Of a stretch of 64,000 nt of DNA, positions 1 to 8,990 are shown piece after piece. The stretch is taken from NCBI GenBank assembly GCA_035772405.1, contig JAYKKM010000373.1:671501-735500 (forward strand). Direction: 5' to 3'. The DNA is from Chrysogorgia sp. JL179-B06. Taxonomy: Eukaryota > Cnidaria > Anthozoa > Scleralcyonacea > Chrysogorgiidae. How positions within the stretch are numbered: the stretch's first letter is position 1; each line of letters starts with the position of its first letter. The notes under the pieces were generated by a model. It did not search any database, was not told the DNA's origin, and worked only from the letters and a program-made list of their open reading frames with translations. The translations under genes were made by a program, and so were the position numbers.

Positions 1-513
1 AGAAACGTGAAAACTCTACGACGGTTCCTTGGATTATGCAGCTACTTCCGTGATTATATACCCGACATGCCCACAAAAACTCGACCACTTCGTGAATTGT
101 TAAAGAAAAACACGCCATTCACATGGACTGACGTACACCACGAAGCATATGAAGAGCTGAAACACGTTGTCACCGGTCCAAACGTCATGCTTTATCATCC
201 AGATTGGAACTCCCCTTTTGAAATACACACAGATGCAAGCAAAGTTGGTTGTGAGGCAATGCTAGCACAGATGAATGATAACAAGCTACGACCAATCAGA
301 TTCGCTTCTAGAGCTTTTAACGAAACAGAATCACGCTGGACCACCACCCAACAGGAACTTTATGCCGTCATAAAGGGTTTGGAACAATTTCGTCCCTACA
401 TCCTCGGACGCCGCACTAAAGTTATTACGGATCATGCCAATTTGAAATGGCTCACATCAATCGCACCGCAACAGGCAAAGCTAGCACGCTGGTGTCTTTC
501 CATGGCTGCATGA
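1..513 (+). CDS. pol: pol fragment: reverse transcriptase C-terminus and RNase H
   Basis: The frame is open at the left edge, so this is the continuation of a pol gene that starts outside the window; the GTG at 7 is not a real start. The first ~50 residues (FLGLCSYFRDYIP, then TRPLRELLKK and FTWTD) match the RT thumb/connection of Ty3/gypsy elements. The RNase H domain follows, with acidic residues in HTDAS (D at about residue 76 counted from position 7), QQELYA (E117) and ITDHANLKWL (D142), the expected D-E-D series. RNase H would degrade the RNA strand of the RNA/DNA hybrid during reverse transcription in the particle. The frame ends in TGA at 511-513 in the middle of a conserved block. The homologous text continues in the next frame, so this is a truncation by frameshift, not a natural end. 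Confidence 0.9.
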   Translation, partial: RNVKTLRRFLGLCSYFRDYIPDMPTKTRPLRELLKKNTPFTWTDVHHEAYEELKHVVTGPNVMLYHPDWNSPFEIHTDASKVGCEAMLAQMNDNKLRPIRFASRAFNETESRWTTTQQELYAVIKGLEQFRPYILGRRTKVITDHANLKWLTSIAPQQAKLARWCLSMAA

Positions 514-526
514 GTTTGATTTCTAC

Positions 527-2536
527 TTGGAACATCGTTCTGGAGTAAAGAACATTGTCCCTGATGTACTTAGTCGTCAGCCCATGACGGATTCTCTTCC
601 TCCAGAAACTCCGAGTATACCACCAGATAATGATATCCTGTCATTTCTTCTCATGACTACATCAGCAGATATACCACATCATACTCCAAGTCAAGTTCAA
701 GAAACCCTTAACGTAAATCTTATTTGTCTGGAGTATGCCTGCCTAGTCACGCCTCCAAAGTCCGTCCATGCTTTATTAACGTCGCAAGAGCATCCCACAG
801 CCGAGGATAATCATTCACTCGAGCCCGATACATCCAGTGACGACAATTCGACTCGGAGAACGACCAATGACAATGATGATCTAGAGATATTGACTAAAAT
901 AAACTATGATCGTGCCAAGTTTGCAATACTTCAACGTTACGATTATTGGTGTGGACTCCTTGTGAAATTCTTTCAAGCTAACCGTAATCCGTCAATCTTA
1001 TCGACCGTACCGTGGAAACACAGACAGTGGGTCATTCAAACAGCGAAACGTGCTGCACTCATCGATGAAGTTCTCATGTATAGTTATGAAATGATGCCAA
1101 ATCCAGATCAGCTTCGCTATATGGTCCCAGATGACATAACATTTCGCCGTCAATTACTCAGAGCATTCCACGATGGCCCGTGTGCCATGCACAGAGGACG
1201 CGAAGCAACCTATGAAGCGCTGTCGTCCATCTTCAATTGGAAAAACATGTCCAAACATGTCCGAAACTGGATACGTCGCTGTCCACCATGTATCCGTTTT
1301 AAAACCACAATGCCACATCATGGACCCATGCAAGTTCGCATATACCAACGACCATTTCATACACTGGGTATTGACTATGTTGGAGAGCTTCCCATCTCAA
1401 CAAGTGGAAACAAGTGGATTATCACAGTTGTTTGCCCATATTCCAACTTTCTGAGAGCAGTACCTGTTACAGACAAGCGTGCCACTACTGCTGCTCGTGT
1501 GCTATTCGACGAGGTATTTCTTCAATACGGTTTCCCTACGATACTCCAAAGTGATCAAGGGGGTGAATGGGTGAATGCGATTCTACACCAGATTACCAAA
1601 CTTCTGTCCATCGAACATGTCTTTACGACCAGCTACAGACCACGTCTCAATGGTAGCACAGAACGGGTCCACAGATGGCTTAATTCAGCGGTTGGAATCT
1701 ACTGTGAAAAATACCAATCACGATGGGAAGAATTCCTACAACCTTCCGTCTACGCTCACAATACGTCGCCAATTCCGGGAACCGAGAAGATAAGTCCGTT
1801 CTTCTTAGTATTTGGACGTCATGCACCATCTCCCGAAACATTAGCCTTAGATATACCACCCTTGCCATTACCAAGAGATACGTATGCTCATCAACTCGTC
1901 TCACGCTTAAACGAAGCCCAGAAACAATTTGACATTGTTAAAGCTGATCTCAAGAGATCCCAACGGGATAATTATGACAAATCTTCGCGAGAATTAACCG
2001 TACCACTTGGAAAACGAGTATACATAGGAAAACCACCACCTTCATCTCAAGAAAAAGGATCCGCCACACGTTTCATTCGCAAGTTTGAAGGTCCATTCAT
2101 TGTAATTGAACACGCTCATAACCGCCAAGACTTAATACAAGTCTGTCATGAAGCTACACCTCGAGATATTCAACTGGTAAACATCGAAAAGATCATTGTA
2201 GTACCAGACGGTGATGCAACCCAGATTGAAGACCTTCGTCCTGATGACGCAGACCTACATGTACCTGTTATTGTACATCATCAACGAACCACCAATCAAG
2301 ATCCTCCTCCACAACAGAAATCTACAGGTATCCACCCAGATGTCACAAAAGTAGCCTATGCCCTTGGTGATTTTTTAAAGAAAACACCTAACCACGAAGC
2401 GTATTCATCTGAAGCTTGTAAAGCCATCTATCAACAGATACCTGAAGCCAAAGATATTCTTTCTCGACATGGGAAACTTCGAGGCATAGTGTCAAAATGT
2501 CCATATTTAACCCTAGAAGGGGGAGCAACTGGTTGA
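527..2536 (+). CDS. pol: pol fragment: integrase with H2C2 finger, DD35E core and GPF module
   Basis: This is the downstream part of pol, in the next frame over. The open frame reaches upstream of 527 and has no ATG of its own, so TTG at 527 is only a nominal start. Numbering from 527: residues 1-18 finish the RNase H region (EHRSG, DVLSRQP). A low-complexity linker runs to about 120. The zinc finger is H215, H222, C252, C255. The catalytic core has D283 (GIDYVGE), D343 (SDQGGEW) and E379 (STERVH), with 35 residues between the last two. G522-P523-F524 marks the GPF/Y module. I see no chromodomain. Residues 608-667 form an extra tail with a helix-rich look (AKDILSRHGKLRG). The integrase would insert the cDNA into host DNA. 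All catalytic residues are present, so decay is recent, but the upstream frameshift separates it from RT. Confidence 0.9.
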   Translation: MEHRSGVKNIVPDVLSRQPMTDSLPPETPSIPPDNDILSFLLMTTSADIPHHTPSQVQETLNVNLICLEYACLVTPPKSVHALLTSQEHPTAEDNHSLEPDTSSDDNSTRRTTNDNDDLEILTKINYDRAKFAILQRYDYWCGLLVKFFQANRNPSILSTVPWKHRQWVIQTAKRAALIDEVLMYSYEMMPNPDQLRYMVPDDITFRRQLLRAFHDGPCAMHRGREATYEALSSIFNWKNMSKHVRNWIRRCPPCIRFKTTMPHHGPMQVRIYQRPFHTLGIDYVGELPISTSGNKWIITVVCPYSNFLRAVPVTDKRATTAARVLFDEVFLQYGFPTILQSDQGGEWVNAILHQITKLLSIEHVFTTSYRPRLNGSTERVHRWLNSAVGIYCEKYQSRWEEFLQPSVYAHNTSPIPGTEKISPFFLVFGRHAPSPETLALDIPPLPLPRDTYAHQLVSRLNEAQKQFDIVKADLKRSQRDNYDKSSRELTVPLGKRVYIGKPPPSSQEKGSATRFIRKFEGPFIVIEHAHNRQDLIQVCHEATPRDIQLVNIEKIIVVPDGDATQIEDLRPDDADLHVPVIVHHQRTTNQDPPPQQKSTGIHPDVTKVAYALGDFLKKTPNHEAYSSEACKAIYQQIPEAKDILSRHGKLRGIVSKCPYLTLEGGATG

Positions 2537-2663
2537 ACGTATATTCTTAAACTTAATATGAACATCTTTTCAAATTGTTAAACCTTAATCGCTGCAACAC
2601 TTATTAACAATCAAGTGACACTAGTTAAATATAAAGTTTCGTTTTCATTAGAACTCAACCCTC

Positions 2664-2672
2664 AAGAAGGGG
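2664..2672 (+). other. polypurine tract of the retrotransposon
   Basis: AAGAAGGGG lies 128 bp after the integrase stop and just before the candidate LTR. In LTR retrotransposons an RNase H-resistant purine run here primes plus-strand DNA synthesis. Position and composition fit; the exact edge is inferred. Confidence 0.65.
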
Positions 2673-2677
2673 TAGAC

Positions 2678-2857
2678 TGTAGCAGGAAGCGATTCCCGCA
2701 GGGGATCTTGCGATCTTTTTCCATGTGTTGGTTCGCTTGACTGACACACTTTGTCTTTGCTTTTGATGTTATGAATAGTTTTGTAAATAGTTGTAATAAA
2801 GATACATTCGACATAATAGCAGATCGGCTACACTTCCGTTGTTCTTGTCCCATTACA
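2678..2857 (+). repeat. candidate short 3' LTR
   Basis: The segment starts TGTAGC a few bases after the purine tract and ends ATTACA, so the ends are TGTA and TACA, a 4-bp inverted pair of the TG...CA type. It contains AATAAA at 2795-2800. At 180 bp it would be a short LTR. Without the 5' LTR in the window neither edge nor the target duplication can be confirmed; a later TACA or CA end is possible. Confidence 0.45.
2795..2800 (+). promoter_or_regulatory. polyadenylation signal in the LTR
   Basis: AATAAA in the context TTGTAATAAAGATAC, about 260 bp after the pol stop and inside the candidate LTR. It would mark the R region and the 3' end of the element's transcript. Confidence 0.5.
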
Positions 2858-3699
2858 ATTTTTCCGTCCACGTTTCATCCGGATGATCCGGGACTCGTCA
2901 TTTGCACGGTGGGCACACCGGCGGGAAAATTAGGCAATGAAAAGCGTCGGCAAAATGGCGTCTGAATTATGGCTTCGCGGGGGGTACCTGAGCCAATAAT
3001 TTGTTATGCAAATGCCATCATTTTGTCAATGTATCCCAGCGTTCCTTTCGCGTTTTAAGAAGCTATTTCTTTACAAAACAAATGAAAAATCTCCGCGCTT
3101 TCGAATGATATCAAATACGTCCAACCATGAACGGATTTTACAAGAAAACCGACTGCTGTTTGTAAAGCGTTAACTCGATTCCTTGTATAAAGCGAGAATC
3201 TGCGTCGTTTACCAAACTTTGGCTTCAAAAGGAATCTTCAATGCAGTACGTACGAGGGAAATTTTGCATTGTACAGTAAGAAAAATAATCAGGTAACAAT
3301 CCTATGTTTTTTGTTTTGCATTTAAGTCAAACATTTACTTGTTGTTCTCGTTTTTAAACCCGTACTATTTGTTATTGACAGGGCTAGATGGTTTTCCCAT
3401 CGTTGTTTATGAGGGAGTCTTGAGATATGGTTGTGGCAAAGTTTATTGAAGATGTGTGATCTCTGACAATGCTAAAATAAAGGTAAGGACTCAGGCCGAT
3501 TTGGTATACTTTTCGCAATAGATTGTAGATAACAGTCTACTGAATTTGTTGAACAATGTGGAACATACTGTTGTTTAAGCTTGGATACACTTTTCGGTTT
3601 GTGTACTGAGAGACATGTACAGTCAACAATGTAGGTAGAGCTACACACAGTTCACCTATACAGTACAGCATGATATTAATCGCGAAGCGCCGGCCGAAG
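2858..3699. other. intergenic, no gene recognised
   Basis: Unique-looking sequence. The first 130 bases are rich in CpG (for example CATCCGGATGATCCGGG) and hold an ATG in good context at 2955 with only 14 sense codons before a stop. The rest is AT-rich. I see no conserved reading frame, repeat or RNA fold that I can name. Confidence 0.5.
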
Positions 3700-4395
3700 G
3701 CCGAAGGCCTGAGGGCGAGGGTGCTAATATCGACCGGCGTTTAGTCCCTTATCACGCGAGATCCAAGCCGTTCCTAGATCTAGAATCAGTTTATATAATT
3801 ATATATATTCAAGATCAACGGCCTATGCGCGGCATCGTAAAATTTGGCCCTGGTAACTAGATAATATGGTAAATATCTGCATTTGAATTATCAATATTTA
3901 AATTGACCGTAAAAGAAAAGTAGGGTTATACGGTGAATGAAGATTTGAGTTCAAAACTAAGATCGTGAAAAGGCTGTGAAAATGCAATATAGCGTTGTCG
4001 GAAGATGTCAAGTTCATAAATCAAGTTTTATACGTGGCGTCAAAACTAAAGGTAAACCCGTTTTCGGTTTTTTAAATCTGTTAATTAGTTACAAAGATAG
4101 TTTTGCAAACATGTCCGAGTATGTTATTCAGGCTTTTATTTGATGTATAGCATGCATGATTTTCTAGAGTTAGTAGTTCAAAAGATATCGTCGTCTGAAT
4201 TATCTAAAATATTTAGTCGGAGTTTGTCAATTCAATCCAAGCGTCGTCGCTTTTTACAAACTGTTAGCTATCAGTTACAAAAATATTTTTGTAGGTATGT
4301 CAGAGGCTGTTAATCAAGCTTTCATTAGATATGTAGAATGAGTTCTTAGAGTTAGTACTTCAAAATATATTGTGGTCGGAACATTTCACTTTTGG
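3700..4395 (+). repeat. interspersed repeat, copy A
   Basis: Shares a string of blocks in the same order with 6341-6740. These are GAGGGCGAGGGTG-TAATATCGACCGGCG-TTTAGTCCCT (from 3711), GATCAACGGCC (3813-3823), a GGTTATACGGTGAATGAAG-type block near 3944, GTCGGAAGATG-CAAGTTC near 3998, GGCGTCAA-GGTAAACC near 4036, and the CGTCTGAAT-ATCTAA-ATATTTA block near 4189-4225. Divergence and indels between copies are large, so both are old. No reading frame or terminal repeats are visible, so the class is unknown. Confidence 0.75.
4081..4385 (+). repeat. diverged tandem duplication inside copy A
   Basis: Two units of about 120 bp with a period near 180 bp: 4085-4198 and 4266-4385. Both contain AGTTACAAA, then ATGTC-GAG, TGTTA-TCA-GCTTT, then AGAGTTAGTA-TTCAAAA-ATAT and GTCGGAA or GTCTGAA. 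The second unit is more diverged. Copy B shows no counterpart of the duplicated segment, so the duplication is specific to copy A or was lost from B. Confidence 0.65.
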
Positions 4396-4451
4396 CATGT
4401 CGTCATGGCAACCGAAATTTAAAATTATTATAACATCAACCCAAGTCAGTT

Positions 4452-4479
4452 TTAGGTTAGGATTAGGGTTAGGGTTAGG
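4452..4479 (+). repeat. TTAGGG-like short tandem repeat
   Basis: About five units of TTAGGG/TTAGG/ATTAGGG type, abutting the left end of the large inverted repeat. TTAGGG is the usual animal telomere repeat, but the stretch is degenerate and sits at the same place within a repeat family as the 5019-5056 stretch. It is therefore more likely a microsatellite carried by that family. Confidence 0.7.
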
Positions 4480-5600
4480 ACAAAGGTGTTCACACAAACA
4501 CACTAAGCCATATTGGCCAGACCAGCATGCGATCAGATGAGCGTATAAACACTGATTGTTATAACCAGTATGGTGTATGTTTACACTATTAAAGTGAGTA
4601 AAATGTAAGCCAGGCCCAAGGTGGCATCCAGCCAGGTTGGTCCTGGTTAGTCCTATAGACTTGCATTATAAATACAGCTATAATCTGTACTTTTTGACAT
4701 CCTTACCACCAGTACTGGTACTCACTATATAGGCTAATTATTAAGTATTGCAATTATTCCATTGTGGATGAGGTTGCAAAGTGACCGAGTGAAACAATGG
4801 TGATGGATAATTTAAATCAAAGTATAAAATCTGCCACTCAAAATTTGTATTAACATTTGTTATTCTGCAATATTATAATAAAGCACATAATTTATTGGTA
4901 TATCTTATACGCTATGTAAGGACTATTCAATTTCGAGCGAAAGCCCTTCAAAGAGTGATTTCGTGATGTCTGATTGGCACTTTCTCGATATATCAACAAA
5001 CCGAAATTCAAATAATCGCTAACCCTAATCCTAATCCTAATCCTAACCCTAATCCTGTATTAGGCCTAGACAATGCCAGTCTATAGGCTTGCAATTTATA
5101 TATTTACACAGCTTTTGAAATCTTCTCGAAAGCTTCTCGAAATTGAATAGTCCTTACATACTGTAAGATATACCAATAAATTATGTGCTTTATTATAATA
5201 TTGCAAAATAACAAATATTAATACAAATTTTGAATGGCAGATTTTATACTTTTATTTAAATTATCCATCACCATTGTTTTACTCGGTCACTTTGCAACCT
5301 CATCCACAATGGAATAATTGCAATACTTAATAATTAGCCTATATAGTGAGTACCAGTACTGGTGGTAAGGATGTCAAAAAGTACAGATTATAGCTGTATT
5401 TATAATGCAAGTCTATAGGACTAACCAGGACCAATCTAGCTGGATGCCACCTTGGGCTTCGCTTACATTTTACTCACTTTAATAGTGTAAACATACACCA
5501 TACTGGCTATAACAATCAGCATTTATACGCTCATCTGATATTATGGCATATGCCCTTCTGGCCAATGGCTTAGTGTGTCTGTTTAAATTCACCTTTGTCC
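4478..5600. repeat. large inverted repeat, ~460-bp arms
   Basis: The left arm, 4478 to about 4937, is the imperfect reverse complement of about 5136-5600. Outer ends are GGACAAAGGTG (4478-4488) and CACCTTTGTCC (5590-5600). Inner ends are ATGTAAGGACTATTC (from 4914) and GAATAGTCCTTACAT (to 5159). Matching landmarks include CCAGTACTGGT in both arms. The ~198-bp spacer (4938-5135) carries a CCCTAA-like stretch and a segment repeated at 5599-5669. The arrangement fits two copies of one interspersed repeat in head-to-head orientation, or a foldback element. No transposase frame is present. Confidence 0.88.
5019..5056 (-). repeat. CCCTAA-like short tandem repeat
   Basis: CTAACCCTAATCCTAATCC-type units, in the opposite orientation to 4452-4479, inside the spacer of the large inverted repeat. 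Immediately after it lies TATTAGGCCTAGACAATGCC, which recurs without the CCCTAA stretch at 5605-5624. This shows the stretch is a length-variable part of the repeat family. Confidence 0.7.
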
Positions 5601-5800
5601 TGGATAGTAGGCCTGGACAGTGCCAGTCGTAGGCTTTCAATGTATATTTTTACACAGCTTTTGAAGGATAAATACTGTATAATGTATAATTGGGTAGGTT
5701 AACACTCACTGTGTCAGCGGAACATGTTAGGATTAAACAAGTGGTATCACCCCACTGACAAGAAGCAGCTAAAAGGAATTTCATCCTGAATTAATATATA
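5556..5800 (+). repeat. interspersed repeat family, second family, copy 1
   Basis: Overlaps the right end of the large inverted repeat and runs beyond it. The stretch 5599-5669 (TAGGCCTGGACAGTGCCAGT, then TTTACACAGCTTTTGAA) recurs directly at 5054-5122 and, more diverged, at about 7822-7893. Downstream of it, CACTGTGTCAGC, GGATTAAACAAGT and CATCCTGAATTAATATA also have counterparts at 7905-7985. No coding capacity. Confidence 0.65.
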
Positions 5801-5809
5801 TATATATAT
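5793..5809. repeat. (TA)n microsatellite
   Basis: Eight or so uninterrupted TA units between AATTAA and TTGGTGAAA. Confidence 0.85.
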
Positions 5810-6213
5810 TGGTGAAATAATTAGATTAAGCAATATCGTTCTTTGTTGTATATTATGGGCTTTTGTCATTTCAATTTTTGAAATTGTGTTACCGGTACTT
5901 GAATATACTTGTGAATACAATTGTACTTTGAGTAAAATTATGAGTATGCCACTGTTACTGTAAACATGCATGTTGAAATTTATTATTAAAACCATAACTG
6001 ACATAATTAACTTTAATTATGTAATATATAATTAATAAAATTATTATTTAAATTAATAATTATTAAAATTAATTATTAATTTCAATAATCAATAGTAACA
6101 CAATTGGTTTCCAACCCTGCCTGCGAGACAATTGTGTTGGCAGACTTTCCCACTTGGGTTCTGTTCAGTACACTAACCACAAATTGCACCCAAAACATAA
6201 GCAGTTTGAAAAC
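5810..6213. other. AT-rich intergenic DNA
   Basis: No gene is recognised. 6005-6090 is an almost pure A/T stretch made of short self-complementary words (TTAATTA, AATTAATAATTATT) that would fold on itself. The rest is unremarkable. Confidence 0.5.
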
Positions 6214-6261
6214 CTCAAACAGTAAGCGGGCGAGGGGTTGTTGCGTACACGTATTTCTAGT
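6214..6261 (+). repeat. 48-bp direct repeat, copy 1
   Basis: TCAAACAGTAAGCGGGCGAG followed by GGGTTGTTGCGTACACG and TATTTCTAGTA. It matches 8991-9038 with very few differences, while flanks of the two copies do not match. That conservation stands out among the diverged repeats nearby. This copy lies about 80 bp before interspersed repeat copy B. Confidence 0.85.
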
Positions 6262-6340
6262 ATTATTGAAAAACAAATTCTAAAATTTATGATTTCAATT
6301 TCCCGATGCCATTGGTAAAGAAAAATGACCATTGATTATC

Positions 6341-6740
6341 CCCTCGCCTGAGGGCGAGGGTGATAATATCGACCGGCGTTTAGTCCCTCACACGGGATTC
6401 CTAGCTATTTCCAGAGTCACATTTAGTTTATTTGTTTAGGAAAGGGGATCAACGGCCAAACCTCGTCCCCAGGGCCTTCGCGGTGCGAAAAAGTACGAAA
6501 AGTACGTAATATATGTTTTGTCGGGTTATAAAATATACGGTGGATGAAGATTTGTGTTCAAAAAGTTCATAAAATGCAGTGTTCAAAATATACAGTATCC
6601 TCGGCGGAAGATGACAAGTTCGTAAATGGCGTCAACAGGTAAACCGTCGGAATATATCGTCGGAATATCTAATATATTTATGAGAGTTTGTGAATCCAAT
6701 CCGAGCTTTTTAAAGCATCCTTGGCAATCAGGTGGAGGGC
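6341..6740 (+). repeat. interspersed repeat, copy B
   Basis: Collinear with copy A at 3700-4395. Shared blocks are GAGGGCGAGGGTGATAATAT, GATCAACGGCC (6448-6458), GGTTATAAAATATACGGTGG, GCGGAAGATGACAAGTTC, GGCGTCAACAGGTAAACC, and TCGGAATATCTAATATATTT followed by GTTTGTGAATCCAATCC. It opens with a small hairpin, CCCTCGCC-TGA-GGGCGAGGG (6341-6360). Short frames of 63-71 codons cross it on both strands but look like chance. Confidence 0.72.
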
Positions 6741-7188
6741 AAAATGTATTCATAAATAAGTTAGCTACGCACATCAACAACATGAGAAAACCAGCCAAAT
6801 GTCAAAAGCAAGCGTGAAAAACAACTGTACAATCCACTGAAAGTAAACGGTACATTACAACCAACTTTGTTGAGTTAAACATTGACTAAGAGAACAGGGA
6901 GCTTGGATTTACAAGTAAAACACCAATCAGGTAATTTTGCCATGAATTTAGGAAAAATGCTCTCCTCATTAGCCAATTATCTTCAAGTAATTTTGCCCTC
7001 CATATGATTAGCCTATTTTCTGTACAGTGCTGGTAATTTAGGGTGCAAAAACATGCAGACTATACTGTAGCTGTATTTTTAATACAACATGGGCATGTAC
7101 TACAATTTTGTAGAACAAGCAATTACGGTATACTTGTCAGTGGTAATATGTGCACTGCTGTAGTGAGTAAGGGAGAGCTCGGAGTAGA
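6741..7188. other. intergenic, no gene recognised
   Basis: AT-rich sequence with GGTAATTTTGCC near 6930, AAGTAATTTTGCC near 6986 and GGTAATTTAGGG near 7031, which suggests an old local duplication. No supported frame or RNA. Confidence 0.4.
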
Positions 7189-7497
7189 CAGACAATACAT
7201 GGATGAGTGTCAAGCTCATATCCTCAGAAAAATTATTCTGAGTTACAATGATGTAAACAGTATACTGATTCTATTGATAAATGTCCTATGCGGGTTGAAT
7301 TTACTATAGCAGTTAACACATTCAAACATTACTGATGTATAGTAACTGCCGCATAGGAACTTACATCATTTGAACCAGTAGATCATTGTAACCTCTCTCC
7401 ATCTGAGTCTCGATGGCTCAAATGGGTAGAGTCTGGTCAGTAATCATAAGGGAATAATTTTTCTGAGGATATGAGCTTGACGATTGTCTATGTATTG
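7189..7497. repeat. ~300-bp nested foldback (MITE-like)
   Basis: A perfect 30-bp inverted pair forms the outer stem: GTCAAGCTCATATCCTCAGA and onward (7209-7238) against its complement at 7452-7481, extended imperfectly by CAATACAT outside. Inner pairs are GTTACAATGAT (7242-7252) against ATCATTGTAAC (7382-7392) and CCTATGCGG (7285-7293) against CCGCATAGG (7349-7357). The whole can fold as one long hairpin. I see no coding sequence or target duplication, so a non-autonomous foldback element is the best reading. Confidence 0.8.
7405..7451 (+). other. tRNA-like fragment, possible SINE head
   Basis: GATGGCTCAAATGGGTAGAG resembles a tRNA D-arm and RNA polymerase III A box. The following TCAGTAATCATAAGG resembles the anticodon-arm region of tRNA-derived SINEs. 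No B box or T arm follows, because the foldback stem starts at 7452. It is at most a truncated relic. Confidence 0.3.
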
Positions 7498-7498
7498 T

Positions 7499-7525
7499 AT
7501 TTTATTTATTTATTTATTTATTTTA
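7499..7525. repeat. (TTTA)n microsatellite
   Basis: About six TTTA/TATT units directly beside the foldback. Confidence 0.85.
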
Positions 7526-7796
7526 TAAGCTTTGCCACCTCTAAACTAGAGAACAAATATTTACACAATAACATATACAGTACAAGACAATGGCAGGGTG
7601 TCTGCAACAGCTTTGGCCAATTACTGCGGTCCCTATGTAAACTAAACAAGACAGTGCACCTTATATATAGTTACAGATAATTACAATATACAAATACAGA
7701 TACAAACTAGAAACAACATGAAAGTGGTTTTGCTTTGTCCATAAACAATCTGTGTTTACTCCATCCATTATGAAACATGTTAGGCTACAGTAGCTG
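7526..7796. other. intergenic, no gene recognised
   Basis: No repeat, RNA or conserved frame that I can name. Confidence 0.4.
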
Positions 7797-7990
7797 GCCT
7801 AGTGGGCCATAACTTATTGTGTCTGATAATAGGCTAATGGACAATACTGGTCCCAGACTTGCAATGTAAAATGCATGTACAGCTTGTCCTTGACATTGGG
7901 ATGTTGAGGATTGAACAAGTACTGTGTCAGCTAGATCATTGTCAACAAGCAGGCTATATAGGCATGTTGTCCTGAATATATAGGTTTTAT
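7797..7990 (+). repeat. interspersed repeat family, second family, copy 2
   Basis: Diverged copy of the 5556-5800 repeat. GGGCCATAACTTATTGTGTC parallels GGCCAATGGCTTAGTGTGTC. TAGGCTAATGGACAATACTG, GCAATGTA and ACAGCTT parallel the TAGGCCTGGACAGTGCCAG module. GAGGATTGAACAAGT, TGTGTCAGC and GTCCTGAATATA follow in nearly the same order. Confidence 0.6.
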
Positions 7991-8990
7991 GCCATGCTTT
8001 GGCACATACATATGACTTTTGTATTAATAACCATCAAAATATGATATCGGCATTAGGCATTATTATTATTAATAATAATAATATAATAATATTTATACAG
8101 GATAGCCCCTTCAATGCTAACACTGGTATTAATGGCTGTCTTATTTCCTAACAAATTAAAGTTATATTGCAAATATAAACACATAATTCATATATGTACA
8201 GTACAATATGTTACAAAAACTCATTTTAACTCAAAAGTTATATATTCTGCACATATTGTCAATTAAGGCAATTGATAATGGTGCGAAAACATGTATGATG
8301 AACAGACTCATTGACATATGGAAAATAGTTATTTAGATATGATGTTAAAATGCCTTCACATCATTTCTTAACTAGCATTACACAATGTATCTTTCTTCTT
8401 ATTGCAAAAGGTACCAATCCTAGGATTTCTATTAACTGATCAGTTTCAAGTCCTGAGTTAGGAATGATCAGTTTCCCTGCCCTGCATCGAGACCTCTCAA
8501 GAGCATCAAATATTAAGTTATATCCACATCCATGCCAGCTCGACATCACAGTAGTCCAAATTGTGGATCCAATTTGAATGGACCCTATAGATTTTCACTA
8601 TATGTACCACCTATTTGATTTTTTTAAAGGGCACAGCCATTGTTACATTGTATGATAAAGATGCACATTCTTCCTTCACGTTTCAGCAGCCTAATTGATG
8701 TCTGTGTCATGAATCATCAACAGTGTGAAAAAAGTAATTTATTTCTTAGTTATTGATGGTAGAAACAGCAGTAGACTTCCCCACTATTCTGCTGCTGCAC
8801 CCAAAAATTAAAAAAGATTTGGCTTCATGTATTTAGTTTGATGTTCTATGAAACAATTAAATTCAGTCAATAGAAAGATTTCAGCAATATTGTCCACTGG
8901 AAATGATTTATTCAGTCTGACAAATGAATGGGCTATTACCTAATTCAAGTAAAATAAGTACCCTGTAAGCAACTATACGCTATAAAAATT
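7991..8990. other. AT-rich intergenic DNA with an (ATT)n tract
   Basis: Contains a TTA/AATAAT tract at about 8059-8095 that can self-pair, and a short near-palindrome around 8557-8580 (CCAAATTGTGGATCCAATTTG). No reading frame longer than about 62 codons and none recognised. The 8361-8549 complement frame shows no known motif. Confidence 0.45.

Larger units (their letters stand above)
1..2857 (+). mobile_element. Ty3/gypsy-like LTR retrotransposon, 3' half
   Basis: Reading left to right the segment holds the end of a reverse transcriptase, an RNase H domain, an integrase with zinc-binding and DD35E motifs, a GPF module, a short non-coding stretch, a purine tract and a candidate LTR with a polyadenylation signal. 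The order RT-RNase H-integrase is that of Metaviridae (Ty3/gypsy), not of Ty1/copia, where integrase comes first. The 5' LTR, primer-binding site, gag, protease and most of RT lie outside the window. A frameshift in pol means this copy cannot make an uninterrupted polyprotein by ordinary translation. The 3' boundary is inferred from a TGTA...TACA pair and is uncertain; the internal assignment is secure. Confidence 0.93.

Noticed and set aside
2955..2999. Start of a host gene (ATG in good context, possible splice donor GGGGTACCTG)
   Set aside because: Only 14 sense codons, no downstream exon recognisable, and no promoter evidence beyond local CpG richness.
4452..5056. Interstitial telomere or chromosome-fusion scar
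   Set aside because: The TTAGGG-like tracts are short and degenerate, and sit at equivalent positions within copies of an interspersed repeat, one of which lacks the tract.
7405..7451. A functional tRNA gene
   Set aside because: Only a D-arm/A-box-like stretch is present; the T arm, B box and acceptor pairing are missing.
8557..8580. Small palindrome as a terminator or operator
   Set aside because: A short imperfect hairpin in eukaryotic AT-rich DNA with no adjacent gene.
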